Source: Acidimicrobiia bacterium
GTDB taxonomy: Bacteria > Actinomycetota > Acidimicrobiia > Acidimicrobiales > Poriferisodalaceae
Reading direction: 5' to 3'
NCBI GenBank assembly: GCA_022822525.1
Contig: JAJEBN010000020.1
Location: 1 to 64,000 of the forward strand
DNA: 64,000 nt
This document shows positions 1-7,971 of this stretch, piece after piece. Both the position numbers and the translations under genes were made by a program. The notes under the pieces are model-generated. The model was not told the origin of the DNA. It ran no database searches and saw only the letters and a list, made by a program, of their open reading frames with translations. How positions within the stretch are numbered: the stretch's first letter is position 1; each line of letters starts with the position of its first letter.

Positions 1-834
1 CCCGTCCACGAGCGTCGGCGGGTCGGAGCCCTCCAAGATGTCGTCGCTGGGCTCGGTCCAGCTGTTCAGTGCGTACGCGAAGTCGGCCAGCGGGTCGCCG
101 AGGGTGGAGATCTCCCAGTCGAGCACGGCCTGCAGCTCGCCCGCGGGGTTGAACAGGCAGTTGTGCAGCCCGTAGTCGCCGTGCACCACCCGGGCGGGGC
201 CCTGGGTGGGCTTGCGCTCCTGCAGGAAGTCGTGCAGCTCGTGCACGACCGGCGTGTCGTAGGAGGCCGAGGGGGCCGATGCTGTCCACGAGCGGTACCA
301 CGTGCGGATCTGCCGACCGACGTAGTCCTCCTTCTTGCCGAGCTCGCCCAGCCCGACGTCGTCGGGATCCACCGAGTGCAGCGCCGCCAGTACGTCCATG
401 AACGACATGCCGACGTGTGCCCGGCCCTCGGCGGTCAGGTGCTCGCGGGCGTCGGCCGACTCGAACAGCGGCTTGCCCTCGACATAGCTCATGACGTAGA
501 AGTGCGCCCCGGTCACGTCGGGGCTCTCGCAGTAGCCGTACGCGATGGCAACGGGCACGCCGGTGGACCCGAGGCCGCTGATGATCGTGAACTCGCGGCC
601 CATGTCGTGGGCCTTGGGCAGCAGTTCGCCCATGGGCGGCCGGCGCACGACCGCTGTGGTGCCGTCGGCGGCGGTGAGCTTGTAGGTCAGGTTGCTGTGG
701 CCGCCTTCGAGCTGGGTCCAGTCGAACGGCGGCTCGAGACCTTCGACGTTCTCGCTGATCCACGCCTCGACGGCGGGCACGTCGTACCCGAGGACCCCAC
801 CAGCAACGGATGCGCCTACCGAAGCGTCGGCCAT
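1..834 (-). CDS. Phosphotransferase family protein (APH fold), 3' part cut by window edge
   Basis: Aminoglycoside-phosphotransferase-fold kinase of the ACAD10/11-like group, often found with acyl-CoA metabolism genes. The 278 visible residues hold the catalytic loop HGDYGLHN (His218-Asn225, Brenner-type HGDxxxxN) and the metal-binding stretch DWEISTLGDPLAD (from Asp239). The N-terminal nucleotide-binding part (GGHSNLTYKL, then VVRRPP) is also present. The start ATG at 832-834 follows a strong GGGAGGGA ribosome site. The C-terminus runs off the left edge. The true substrate (small hydroxylated molecule or hydroxyacyl-CoA) cannot be read from sequence; aminoglycoside resistance is unlikely for this subgroup. 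Confidence 0.88.
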   Translation of the reverse strand, partial: MADASVGASVAGGVLGYDVPAVEAWISENVEGLEPPFDWTQLEGGHSNLTYKLTAADGTTAVVRRPPMGELLPKAHDMGREFTIISGLGSTGVPVAIAYGYCESPDVTGAHFYVMSYVEGKPLFESADAREHLTAEGRAHVGMSFMDVLAALHSVDPDDVGLGELGKKEDYVGRQIRTWYRSWTASAPSASYDTPVVHELHDFLQERKPTQGPARVVHGDYGLHNCLFNPAGELQAVLDWEISTLGDPLADFAYALNSWTEPSDDILEGSDPPTLVDG

Positions 835-1013
835 CTTGTCCCTCCCTCGAACCGAACCGGCACCGGCCAGCATGTGGCCGGGCGCACGGTGCCTCGCCGT
901 GCGCCGCGCACACACTATGGCAATCGGCGGCGAGCGCTGCGGGCTGTGCATACCCGCGCCACGCGCCGGCAGAGCGTCGCGAACCCGCGACGGTGCGGCC
1001 CGACAGCGACCGG

Positions 1014-1019
1014 TAGCTT
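1014..1019 (+). promoter_or_regulatory. -10 box TAGCTT, leaderless-type
   Basis: TAGCTT ends 7 bases before the ATG of the decarboxylase gene, so transcription would begin at or next to the start codon. No ribosome site is visible. The same TANNNT arrangement recurs at many genes in this window. Confidence 0.45.
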
Positions 1020-1026
1020 CGCCGCC

Positions 1027-2505
1027 ATGGACCTCGCTGATTCAGACGTGCCCCCGGCATTGACGTCACCGCCGCAGCACATGACGCCTGAGGAGTTCCG
1101 GCGCCACGGTCGCGAGGTCATCGACTGGATCGCCGATTACTGGGAGCGCATCGAGTCGTTGCCGGTGGCCTCGACGGTGCAGCCCGGCGACATCCGGGAG
1201 CTGCTTCCCGTGGCGGCGCCAGAAGAACCCGAGCCGTTCGACAGCCTGCTCGCCGACCTTGAACGGGTGGTGGTGCCGGGCGTCACCCACTGGCAGCACC
1301 CGGGCTGGTTCGCCTACTTCCCGGCCAACAACTCGCCGCCCTCGGTGCTGGCCGACACGGTGTCGGCCGGTTTGGGGCTGATCGGGCTGCTGTGGTCGGC
1401 TTCGCCGGCGCTGACCGAGGTCGAGAGCCACATGCTGGACTGGCTCGTCGACCTGCTCGACCTGCCCGGCCACTGGAAGACCACGGCCGCCGGCGGCGGA
1501 GTCCTGCAGGGCAGCGCGTCAGATGCCACCCACGTCGCGCTCGTGGCGGCCCGCCACCGTGCCGCGGAGCGCAGCGGCCGGCCTGCGACCCAGATGGTTG
1601 CCTACACGTCGGCCCAGGCGCACAGCTCGGTGGAGAAGGGCGCCAACGTGGCCGGGTTCGGCCACGTGCGGCTCATCGAGGTCGACGAGCACCAGGCGAT
1701 GCGCCCAGATGCTCTGGCGTCAGCGGTCGAGGCGGATCTGGCCGCTGGCCTGGCACCCGCATTCGTGGGCTCGACCGTGGGAACTACCGGCACCACTGCG
1801 GTCGACCCCGTGCGAGCCATCGCTGAGGTCGCCATCGAGCACGGCCTGTGGCACCACGTCGATGCGGCCTATGCGGGCACGGCGATGATTTGTCCCGAGT
1901 TCCGCCACCACCAGGACGGCATCGAACTGGTGGACAGCTACGTGTTCAACCCGCACAAATGGATGATGGTGAACTTCGACTGCTCGGCGTTCTATGTCGC
2001 CGACAAGGCGGCGCTGACCGATGCGCTGTCGATCGACCCGCCGTACCTGCGCAACACCCAGAGCGACGCCGGCAACGTGATCGACTACCGCAACTGGCAG
2101 GTGCCGCTGGGGAGGCGCTTCCGGGCGCTCAAGCTGTGGTGGGTGCTGCGCAGCTACGGCGCATCGGGGATCCGCCAGATGGTGCGCCACCACGTCGCGA
2201 TGGCCCAGGAGTTTGCGCTGCGGCTCAGCGAGGACAGCCGGTTCGAGATCGTGGCCCCGCACCCGTTCTCGCTGGTGTGCTTCCGCCGGCGGGCTGCGGG
2301 CGACGGCGCTGCGGCGGCCGAGGCTGCCGACCGCGCCACCGACGCCGTCGCGGCAGCGGTGAACGACAGCGGCGTCGCCTACCTGACCCCGTCGAAGCTG
2401 GACGGACGCAGCATCATCCGCGTCGCAGTCGGCCAGTCGCGCACCGACCGCACCCAGATGGACCTGCTGTGGAAGGCGATCAGCGAGGCCGCCGTCGGGA
2501 CTTGA
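1027..2505 (+). CDS. Pyridoxal-phosphate-dependent group II amino-acid decarboxylase
   Basis: Aromatic-L-amino-acid-decarboxylase-like enzyme of 492 residues, normal for the family. It removes CO2 from an L-amino acid, probably aromatic, using PLP. The Schiff-base lysine lies in NPHKW (Lys311), the cofactor-binding Asp279 in HVDAAYAG and the ring-stacking histidine in SAQAHSS (His199). The N-terminus MTPEEFRRHGREVIDWIADY is typical of group II decarboxylases. The ATG at 1027 is chosen because homology starts just after it and a -10 box sits directly upstream; the open frame continues to 163 but that part is antisense to the phosphotransferase. Substrate preference (Trp, Tyr, Phe or Dopa) is not determined. 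Confidence 0.92.
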   Translation: MDLADSDVPPALTSPPQHMTPEEFRRHGREVIDWIADYWERIESLPVASTVQPGDIRELLPVAAPEEPEPFDSLLADLERVVVPGVTHWQHPGWFAYFPANNSPPSVLADTVSAGLGLIGLLWSASPALTEVESHMLDWLVDLLDLPGHWKTTAAGGGVLQGSASDATHVALVAARHRAAERSGRPATQMVAYTSAQAHSSVEKGANVAGFGHVRLIEVDEHQAMRPDALASAVEADLAAGLAPAFVGSTVGTTGTTAVDPVRAIAEVAIEHGLWHHVDAAYAGTAMICPEFRHHQDGIELVDSYVFNPHKWMMVNFDCSAFYVADKAALTDALSIDPPYLRNTQSDAGNVIDYRNWQVPLGRRFRALKLWWVLRSYGASGIRQMVRHHVAMAQEFALRLSEDSRFEIVAPHPFSLVCFRRRAAGDGAAAAEAADRATDAVAAAVNDSGVAYLTPSKLDGRSIIRVAVGQSRTDRTQMDLLWKAISEAAVGT

Positions 2506-2529
2506 CAGTGCCAGCCGGGGGTGCGGCTG

Positions 2530-3135
2530 TCACAATGCCGCAGCCTCGGGTTGCACGAGCGCTGAGCCAGCAGCAGCGGCGGCCGCTTCGGCCGGCATGC
2601 CGATGCCCAGGTAGCCCTCGATGCGGGCGAGCCGCTGCCCGTTGGCCGCCAGCTCCGCGCGCACTGCGCCGATCTTGTCGCCCAATCCCGTGCGCGCTGC
2701 GCCGATCTCGTCGCCCAACCCCGTGCGCACCGCGCCGATCTCGTCGCCCAACCCCGTGCGCACCGCGCCGATCTCGTCGCCCAATCCCGTGCGCACTGCG
2801 CCGATCTCCGCGCCCAACCCCGTGCGCACTGCGGCGATCTCGTCGCCCAATTCCGTGCGCACTGCGGCGATCTCCGCGCGCAATTCCGTGCGCACTGCGG
2901 CGATCTCCGCGCGCAATTCCGTGCGCACTGCGCCGATCTCCGCGCGCACTGCGGCGAACTCCTCGTGCATCTCGGTGCGCAGCGCGGCGATCTCCTCGCG
3001 CATCTCGGTGCGCAGCGCGGCGATCTCCTCGCGCATCTCCCTGCGCAGCCTCTCGTTGCTGCGCTGCTGGTGCCACACGATCGCCACGGCGGCGAGCACC
3101 ATGGTGAGCACTTGAGCGCTGGCGGCCACATCCAC
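2530..3135 (-). CDS. Membrane-anchored hendecad-repeat coiled-coil protein
   Basis: I do not recognise a named family. The 201-residue product has one hydrophobic N-terminal segment (about residues 8-21, VLTMVLAAVAIVW), then an uninterrupted helix built of 11-residue repeats (residues 34-161) and an alanine-rich tail. Typical units are MREEIAALRTE, LRAEIAAVRTE and LGDEIGAVRTG. Such a protein probably sits in the membrane with a long cytoplasmic or external coiled-coil rod and oligomerises. All three frames on this strand, and one on the other, are open here because of the repeat; this one is chosen because only it gives a membrane segment plus an amphipathic helix. It converges with the decarboxylase. 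Function unknown. Confidence 0.7.
   Translation of the reverse strand: MDVAASAQVLTMVLAAVAIVWHQQRSNERLRREMREEIAALRTEMREEIAALRTEMHEEFAAVRAEIGAVRTELRAEIAAVRTELRAEIAAVRTELGDEIAAVRTGLGAEIGAVRTGLGDEIGAVRTGLGDEIGAVRTGLGDEIGAARTGLGDKIGAVRAELAANGQRLARIEGYLGIGMPAEAAAAAAGSALVQPEAAAL
2653..3036 (-). repeat. 33-bp tandem repeat array (eleven units plus one 21-bp unit)
   Basis: Inside the coiled-coil gene. Eleven units of 33 bases encode 11-residue repeats. After the third comes a single 21-base unit (residues 67-73, IGAVRTE). Units nearest the C-terminus (LGDEIGAVRTG type) are nearly identical, which points to recent unequal duplication. N-terminal units have diverged to MREEIAALRTE. Confidence 0.9.
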
Positions 3136-3200
3136 ATTGTAAGCCTGCCATCGAGACGGCAGCCGTTCAACTGAATTAATCCAAAAGTACCGAAATCACC

Positions 3201-4283
3201 TCAAGAGGCTGAGCCCAGCGCGGCCAGCAGGCGGTCGTTCTGGGCGGGAGTGCCCAGGCTGATGCGCACGCCCTCGCCTTCGAACGGGCGGGTCACCAGG
3301 CCCTGCTTCTCGAGACGGACGAACAGCTCCATCGCCCCGCCGCCGACCGGCAGGTACACGAAGTTCGCCTGGCTCGGCACGATCGGCCAGCCCAGCTCGG
3401 CCATCGCGGCGCTGACCCGGTCGCGCTCGGCCAAGATGGCGGCAACACGTTCTTCCAGCTCCGTGCTGGCTTGCGGCTCGAGCGAGGCCAGCGCCGCGAT
3501 CTGGGCGATCCCGCTGACGATGAACGGCAGCGCCACCTTGTCGAGTGCCCCGATGACGTCGGGGTGCCCGACGCCGTAGCCGACTCGCAGGTTGGCCAAG
3601 CCGTACGCCTTGGAGAAGGTCCGCAGCACCAGGGCGTTGGGGTGCGCGGGCAGCACCGTTTCGATCGGGTCGGCCACGGCGGGGTCGGTGACGAATTCCC
3701 GGTAGGCCTCGTCGATCACCACGATCACGTCGGAGGGCACGGCCGCGAGCAGGCCCTGCAACTCTGCGGTCGTGCAGACCGTGCCGGTGGGGTTGTTCGG
3801 CGTGGAGAGCACGACGAGCTTGGTGCGGTCTGTCACTGCAGCCGTGACGCCGTCGAGGTCGAACGCGTGGTCGACCAGCGGCACCGTCACGGCCTGGGCG
3901 CCTGAGATCGCGCAGAACACCGGGTGCACCTCGAATGAGCGCCAGGGGTAGACGACCTCGTCGCCGGGATCGACATAGGAAGCGAAGAGCTGCTGCAGCA
4001 CTCCCACCGAACCGGAGCCGACCGTGACCTCGTCGAGCTCCACTCCGTGCCGGTCTGCCAGCGCCTCACGCACCTGGGTGCAGCGATGGTCGGGATAGCG
4101 GTTCATGCCCAGGGCGGCGTCGGACACCGCTCGGGCCACTGAGGGCAGCGGATCGTTGGCGTTCTCGTTGGATGCCAGCTTGATGGCCTCGGCCAGGTTG
4201 TGCTCCGCCTCGGCCTGTGCCGCGGATCGACCCGGCTTGTACTGCGGAAGGCCCTCCACCGCCGCTCTCGGTCGTCCGATCAT
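3201..4283 (-). CDS. hisC: Histidinol-phosphate aminotransferase
   Basis: PLP-dependent class I/II aminotransferase of 360 residues, converting imidazole-acetol phosphate and glutamate to histidinol phosphate in histidine synthesis. Family features: ASNENANDPLPSV near the N-terminus, NNPTGT (163-168), DEAYREF (191-197) and the PLP lysine in SKAYGLANLRVGYG (Lys225). The ATG at 4283 follows a good GGAGGAGA ribosome site. No other histidine genes are nearby, so this may be a stand-alone HisC or a paralogue acting on another amino acid such as phenylalanine; HisC and Pat proteins are hard to separate by sequence. Confidence 0.88.
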   Translation of the reverse strand: MIGRPRAAVEGLPQYKPGRSAAQAEAEHNLAEAIKLASNENANDPLPSVARAVSDAALGMNRYPDHRCTQVREALADRHGVELDEVTVGSGSVGVLQQLFASYVDPGDEVVYPWRSFEVHPVFCAISGAQAVTVPLVDHAFDLDGVTAAVTDRTKLVVLSTPNNPTGTVCTTAELQGLLAAVPSDVIVVIDEAYREFVTDPAVADPIETVLPAHPNALVLRTFSKAYGLANLRVGYGVGHPDVIGALDKVALPFIVSGIAQIAALASLEPQASTELEERVAAILAERDRVSAAMAELGWPIVPSQANFVYLPVGGGAMELFVRLEKQGLVTRPFEGEGVRISLGTPAQNDRLLAALGSAS

Positions 4284-4381
4284 GCGCTCGCTCTCCTCCG
4301 AGACGAGGCCCGCCGACGGCTCGCAGCGGTGCCCGGCGGCAAACTAGCGGCCCCGACCCCCACAGGCGGCGGCTGGCCCGG

Positions 4382-4397
4382 CCGCCCGCACGGGCGG
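4382..4397 (-). terminator. Possible hairpin after the deacetylase gene
   Basis: CCGCCC and GGGCGG (4382-4387 and 4392-4397) can pair with a 4-base loop, 18 bases past the stop of the deacetylase gene. There is no T-run, so its role as a terminator is only a guess. Confidence 0.3.
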
Positions 4398-4415
4398 TGA
4401 TCGGCGAGGTGCCTG

Positions 4416-5324
4416 CTACAGGCGACGGTTGGCGTCGTCCCCCGGAGTGGCGACCGAGCGGAATTGATCGGCGACCTGGTCCATCGTGGCGAAGGTCACC
4501 CCCGGCCGCGACGCCATGTGATCGATGAGGCGCTCGAGCATCAGCATCCGGCTGCCACGCCCGATGCACTGGGGATGCATGGTGAGCACGAACACCCCGC
4601 TGCCGACCCGCTCGTAGAGGTAGTCGAACTCCGCCGACCACACGTCATAGACGTGATCGGGTGTGCGCAGCCCTTGCACTGTGGGCCCGTCGTAGCTGAA
4701 GTACGGCCAGTCGTCGAGGATCCAGTCGAACGGCAGCTGCACCAGGTCGACCTCGTCGCCGAACCGGTGCGGCCCGTCCGTCGTGGGCACGTCGCCGAGC
4801 CGGCACCAGGTGGGCGCGTAGTCGTTGCGCGCCATGGAGGAGTCGTAGGAGAAGCCGTGCTCGATGAGCAGGCTGATCCAACGGTCGCCGCAGTTGCCGC
4901 CCGGTACCCGGTGCCCCACGGGCGGGCTGCCTGAGAGTTGTTCGAGGCAGTCCATGGAGCGCATCAGGATGGCTCGCTCGTCGGCTTCGTCTCGCTTCGA
5001 CGAGGGTGCCTCGTGGCAGTACCCGTGGTAGCCCACCTCGTGCCCGTCGGAAGCCACCCGGGCGCACACCTCGCCGAAGGTGTCGATGGTGTGGCCGGGG
5101 ATGAACCATGTGGACGGGAGCGAGCGCTCATCGAGCAGGTCGAGCAGCCGGTGCGCGCCGATCGACGCGAACTCGCCCCGAGCGGTCAGGTTGGGCGACC
5201 GTGACCCCCGCGGGCCGGTCCAGATCGAGATCGCATCGAAGTCGAAGCTCAGACAGACCGTGACCGGGCCATGAGCGCCGTTGGAGGCCCCGTTGGATGC
5301 AGAAGCGCCGTGTGACAAGCTCAT
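4416..5324 (-). CDS. Polysaccharide deacetylase family (NodB-homology) protein
   Basis: Carbohydrate-esterase-4-type metal hydrolase, 302 residues. The NodB signature begins with SFDFDA (catalytic/metal Asp28 and Asp30). The zinc histidines follow as HGYCHE (His100, His104). TWFIPGHTI, GHEVGYHG and HRVPGG complete the usual motif series. No signal peptide is seen, so it is probably cytosolic, as for the deacetylase-like amidases (PuuE-type allantoinases) in this superfamily. The first 20 residues are Ser/Gly/Asn-rich and disordered. A TAGGGT box lies 6 bases before the ATG. Real substrate unknown: it could be an N-acetyl sugar or a small cyclic amide. Confidence 0.85.
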   Translation of the reverse strand: MSLSHGASASNGASNGAHGPVTVCLSFDFDAISIWTGPRGSRSPNLTARGEFASIGAHRLLDLLDERSLPSTWFIPGHTIDTFGEVCARVASDGHEVGYHGYCHEAPSSKRDEADERAILMRSMDCLEQLSGSPPVGHRVPGGNCGDRWISLLIEHGFSYDSSMARNDYAPTWCRLGDVPTTDGPHRFGDEVDLVQLPFDWILDDWPYFSYDGPTVQGLRTPDHVYDVWSAEFDYLYERVGSGVFVLTMHPQCIGRGSRMLMLERLIDHMASRPGVTFATMDQVADQFRSVATPGDDANRRL

Positions 5325-5330
5325 CTTCGG

Positions 5331-5336
5331 ACCCTA
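5331..5336 (-). promoter_or_regulatory. -10 box TAGGGT, leaderless-type
   Basis: Read on the minus strand, TAGGGT ends 6 bases before the deacetylase ATG. It faces the divergent CoA-transferase promoter at 5414-5419. Confidence 0.5.
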
Positions 5337-5413
5337 CTGAACGCCCGTCCGAGTCCGCCACAGCAAGCACAGCGACCCGCTCGTCGGCCGGGTGTGCCGG
5401 GGCCGTCGGGCGG

Positions 5414-5419
5414 TACCGT
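5414..5419 (+). promoter_or_regulatory. -10 box TACCGT, leaderless-type
   Basis: TACCGT ends 6 bases before the ATG at 5426 and supports that start over the longer open frame, which would begin inside the divergent gene. Confidence 0.5.
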
Positions 5420-5425
5420 GATCCG

Positions 5426-7798
5426 ATGCCTGCCCCGGCCGGCGGAGCCGCCGAGACCGAATCGCCGCCGCTCGCGGGGATGCGTGTGCTGGAGCTGGCC
5501 ACCGGCATCGCCGGACCGTACGCCGGTCGCCTCTTGGCGGGTGCGGGGGCGACCGTGGTCAAGGCGGAACCGCCCGGCGGGGACCCTGCTCGGCACCAGC
5601 CGGTCGACGACGTCCCGCTGGCACCGGGTGAGCTGAGCCCGCTGTTCGTGCATCTGAATGCGGGCAAGCTGAACTGCGCCGCCGACAGCGTCGAGCAGTC
5701 GTGGCCCGAGGTGGTGATCGCCAGCGAGACGCTGGCCGGGCTTGCCGGCGGGCCGTGGGATCCCCAGCGGATGGCCGCCCGTGCGGCAGCGGGCGAACGC
5801 GTGCCCAAGCTCGTCACGGTGACGGCCTGGGGTGCGGACGCCGACGACCCCGGTGTCATCGCAGACGAGCTGCTGGTGCAGACCGCCACGGGCTTTCTGG
5901 GCTTCAACGGCGACGAGGGCGCCGAGCCGCTGCGCCTTCCGGGCTGGCAGGCCCAGTACTGCGCCGGCGGTCTTGCCGCTTGGGCTGCACACCTCATCCG
6001 GCGACGGACCGAGACGCACATGGATGTGTCGTGGCTGGGGGCGCTGCTGACCGCCGTCGAGCTCTGCTACTGCGATTCGCTGCACTGCCAGCGGCGCCGG
6101 CCGCTGGTGGGGCCCCACCCTCCGACGGCGTACCCGTCGGGTGCGATCCGCTGTGCGGACGGCTTCGTGTGCCCGGGCTCGATCCGGCGGGACGACTGGG
6201 AGATGCAGTGCCTGCATCTCGGCATGCCGGAGTGGATCGACGATCCCGAGCTGAGCCACCGCCACCGCCGGGTCCGCCACATCGACAAGATCCGCGAGGT
6301 CATCGAGCCGTGGTACGCCGCCCGCACCAAGCGAGAGCTGTTCCAGTTCGCGCTCGAGACGCCATGGGCCGTCGGCATGGTGATGACGCCGCTGGATGCC
6401 CTGGCAGACGAGCATCTCGCCCAACGCGGCTTCCTCGGCGAGGTCGAGACTCCAGCGGCGACCGCCTTGGCGCCCATCGGGCCCTTTGCCGCACCAGGCC
6501 TGCCCGTGCCCGGTCAACGAGTTCGCGATCAGGGCGCTGACACAGTCCCGGCCGCCGATGCCCCCACGATGGCGCTGCGACCGGCGCGTGCGCTGCGGGT
6601 GATCGAGATGACCATCGCCTGGGCTGGGCCGTACATCGGCAACTTGCTGACACCGCTCGGCATCGACGTCATCAAGATCGAGGCGCAGAACCCCTTCGAC
6701 GGCTTCCGCACCCAGCGGCCCTATGACCATGGCATGGCGCCCGGCCTCGAACACCTCGTGCACGACAACCGCTTCTACGAGGCGGGCGGGCATTTCAACG
6801 CCGTCAACAAGGGCAAGCGCGACTGCGTGGTCACGCTCGCCACGCCGGAGGGCCGCGCCGCCTTCATGGAGCTGGTGCGCAACTGCGATGGGTTGGTCGC
6901 CAACTTCTCGGCCCACGTGCTGCCCCAGCTCGGGCTCGACTTCGAGACGCTGGCCGAGGTCAATCCCCGCATCGTGCTGGTGCGCATGCCGGCGTTCGGC
7001 GTCGACGGGCCGTATGCGGGCGCGGTGGGCTTCGGCTCGATCATCGAGGCCATGGGCGGGTTGGGTCACCGGCAGGGCTACGAGCACGAGGGTGCCCGCA
7101 TCTCCAACATCTACTTCCCTGACCCCATCGCCGGCATCACCGCCGGATTCGCCCTGCTCAGCGGCCTGCACCACGCCGAGCGCACCGGCCACGGCATAGA
7201 GATCGACGTCTCCCAGCAAGAGGGAACCTGGCAGCACAGCGGCGAAGCGCTCGTGCTGGCCTCCACAGCAGGCCGAGACATCGGCCGCATGGGAAACCGC
7301 GAACCCGGCGCCGTCTGGAGCGGGTTCATTCAAGGCACCGACGGCTGGCTCGCCGTCATCGCCGACGGATCGGCCGACCCGTCCTCCGGGACCAACGCCC
7401 TCAACGTGATCGAGGGCCTGCTCGACGAGATCGAGCACAACCGCGGCGAGCCCGTCCGAACCAGGGCAGACCTGCAGGCCGTGCTGCACGCCGCCGGCGC
7501 CCGCACAGAGTTCTGCTGGGACCCATGGACCGCACCCGAGCACCGGCGCGTCGCCGAACGCATCGAGCTGGTCGATCACCCAGTAACAGGCCCCATGCGC
7601 CACATAGCGTCCCCGTTCACCCTCGACGGAACCCGCCCAGCCCAAGCAGGCCCCTCCCCCCTCTTCGACCAGCACACCGACCACGTCATGGCCGAAGCAG
7701 CTCGGCTCTCCCCCACCGCGATCGAGAGCCTCCGAGCCAACGGCCACATCGGAGGCAAGCTCCCCCCACCCGCCGAGCTCGGCTTCGTCTACGACTGA
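5426..7798 (+). CDS. Double-length CaiB/BaiF (class III) CoA-transferase
   Basis: Family III CoA transferase moving CoA between carboxylic acids, 790 residues instead of the usual 380-420. Two homologous halves are visible. Half one opens with RVLELATGIAGPYAGRLLAG and KAEPPGGDPAR. Half two (from about residue 390) opens with RVIEMTIAWAGPYIGNLLTP and KIEAQNPFDGFR, then NKGKRDCVVTLATPEGR. Each half therefore carries the CoA-binding N-terminal fold. The second half is the more complete, so the first may be structural or bind a different partner. Such fusions probably fold as an intramolecular version of the interlocked homodimer. It lies upstream of epoxide hydrolase and acyl-CoA synthetase genes. 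Substrate unknown. Confidence 0.88.
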   Translation: MPAPAGGAAETESPPLAGMRVLELATGIAGPYAGRLLAGAGATVVKAEPPGGDPARHQPVDDVPLAPGELSPLFVHLNAGKLNCAADSVEQSWPEVVIASETLAGLAGGPWDPQRMAARAAAGERVPKLVTVTAWGADADDPGVIADELLVQTATGFLGFNGDEGAEPLRLPGWQAQYCAGGLAAWAAHLIRRRTETHMDVSWLGALLTAVELCYCDSLHCQRRRPLVGPHPPTAYPSGAIRCADGFVCPGSIRRDDWEMQCLHLGMPEWIDDPELSHRHRRVRHIDKIREVIEPWYAARTKRELFQFALETPWAVGMVMTPLDALADEHLAQRGFLGEVETPAATALAPIGPFAAPGLPVPGQRVRDQGADTVPAADAPTMALRPARALRVIEMTIAWAGPYIGNLLTPLGIDVIKIEAQNPFDGFRTQRPYDHGMAPGLEHLVHDNRFYEAGGHFNAVNKGKRDCVVTLATPEGRAAFMELVRNCDGLVANFSAHVLPQLGLDFETLAEVNPRIVLVRMPAFGVDGPYAGAVGFGSIIEAMGGLGHRQGYEHEGARISNIYFPDPIAGITAGFALLSGLHHAERTGHGIEIDVSQQEGTWQHSGEALVLASTAGRDIGRMGNREPGAVWSGFIQGTDGWLAVIADGSADPSSGTNALNVIEGLLDEIEHNRGEPVRTRADLQAVLHAAGARTEFCWDPWTAPEHRRVAERIELVDHPVTGPMRHIASPFTLDGTRPAQAGPSPLFDQHTDHVMAEAARLSPTAIESLRANGHIGGKLPPPAELGFVYD

Positions 7799-7818
7799 CG
7801 GACGCAGCCGGCAATCGA

Positions 7819-7936
7819 GGGGTGTGCGAGGGCAGGGGTACCCGCGCGCAGTTGTACGGCGCCCCTGCGACACCTCGCCAGTGCACAGCGCGCCGCATCT
7901 GTTTGAAGCACGGGTGCCCCTGCCCTCGTACGCCCC
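7819..7936. repeat. 118-bp element with 26-bp imperfect terminal inverted repeats
   Basis: Arms 7819-7844 and 7911-7936 match at 23 of 26 positions when one is reverse-complemented, all differences being transitions. The arms centre on GTGCGAGGGCAGGGG. The 66 bases between them show only weak further symmetry. It fills the gap between the CoA transferase and the epoxide hydrolase. No flanking target duplication and no second copy were noticed in this window. It could be a small non-autonomous mobile or palindromic repeat, or a large RNA hairpin. Confidence 0.6.
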
Positions 7937-7958
7937 GGGCTGTCTCACACAGCCGGAC

Positions 7959-7964
7959 TACCGT
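7959..7964 (+). promoter_or_regulatory. -10 box TACCGT, leaderless-type
   Basis: TACCGT ends 7 bases before the epoxide hydrolase ATG, just downstream of the 118-bp inverted-repeat element. Confidence 0.45.
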
Positions 7965-7971
7965 GCGCCCC

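Noticed and set aside
163-1026. In-frame extension of the decarboxylase towards 163
   Set aside because: It runs antisense through the phosphotransferase gene, has no homology and ignores the promoter and start at 1014-1027.
2621-3115. Plus-strand 164-residue open frame rich in PISSPNPVRTA repeats
   Set aside because: It is the reverse reading of the 33-bp coding repeats; a repeat whose length is a multiple of three keeps all frames open. No start signal or amphipathic pattern.
5321-7948. Minus-strand 875-residue open frame opposite the CoA transferase
   Set aside because: Codon-phase shadow of a GC-rich gene; the sequence has no recognisable domain, while the plus strand gives a complete CoA transferase.
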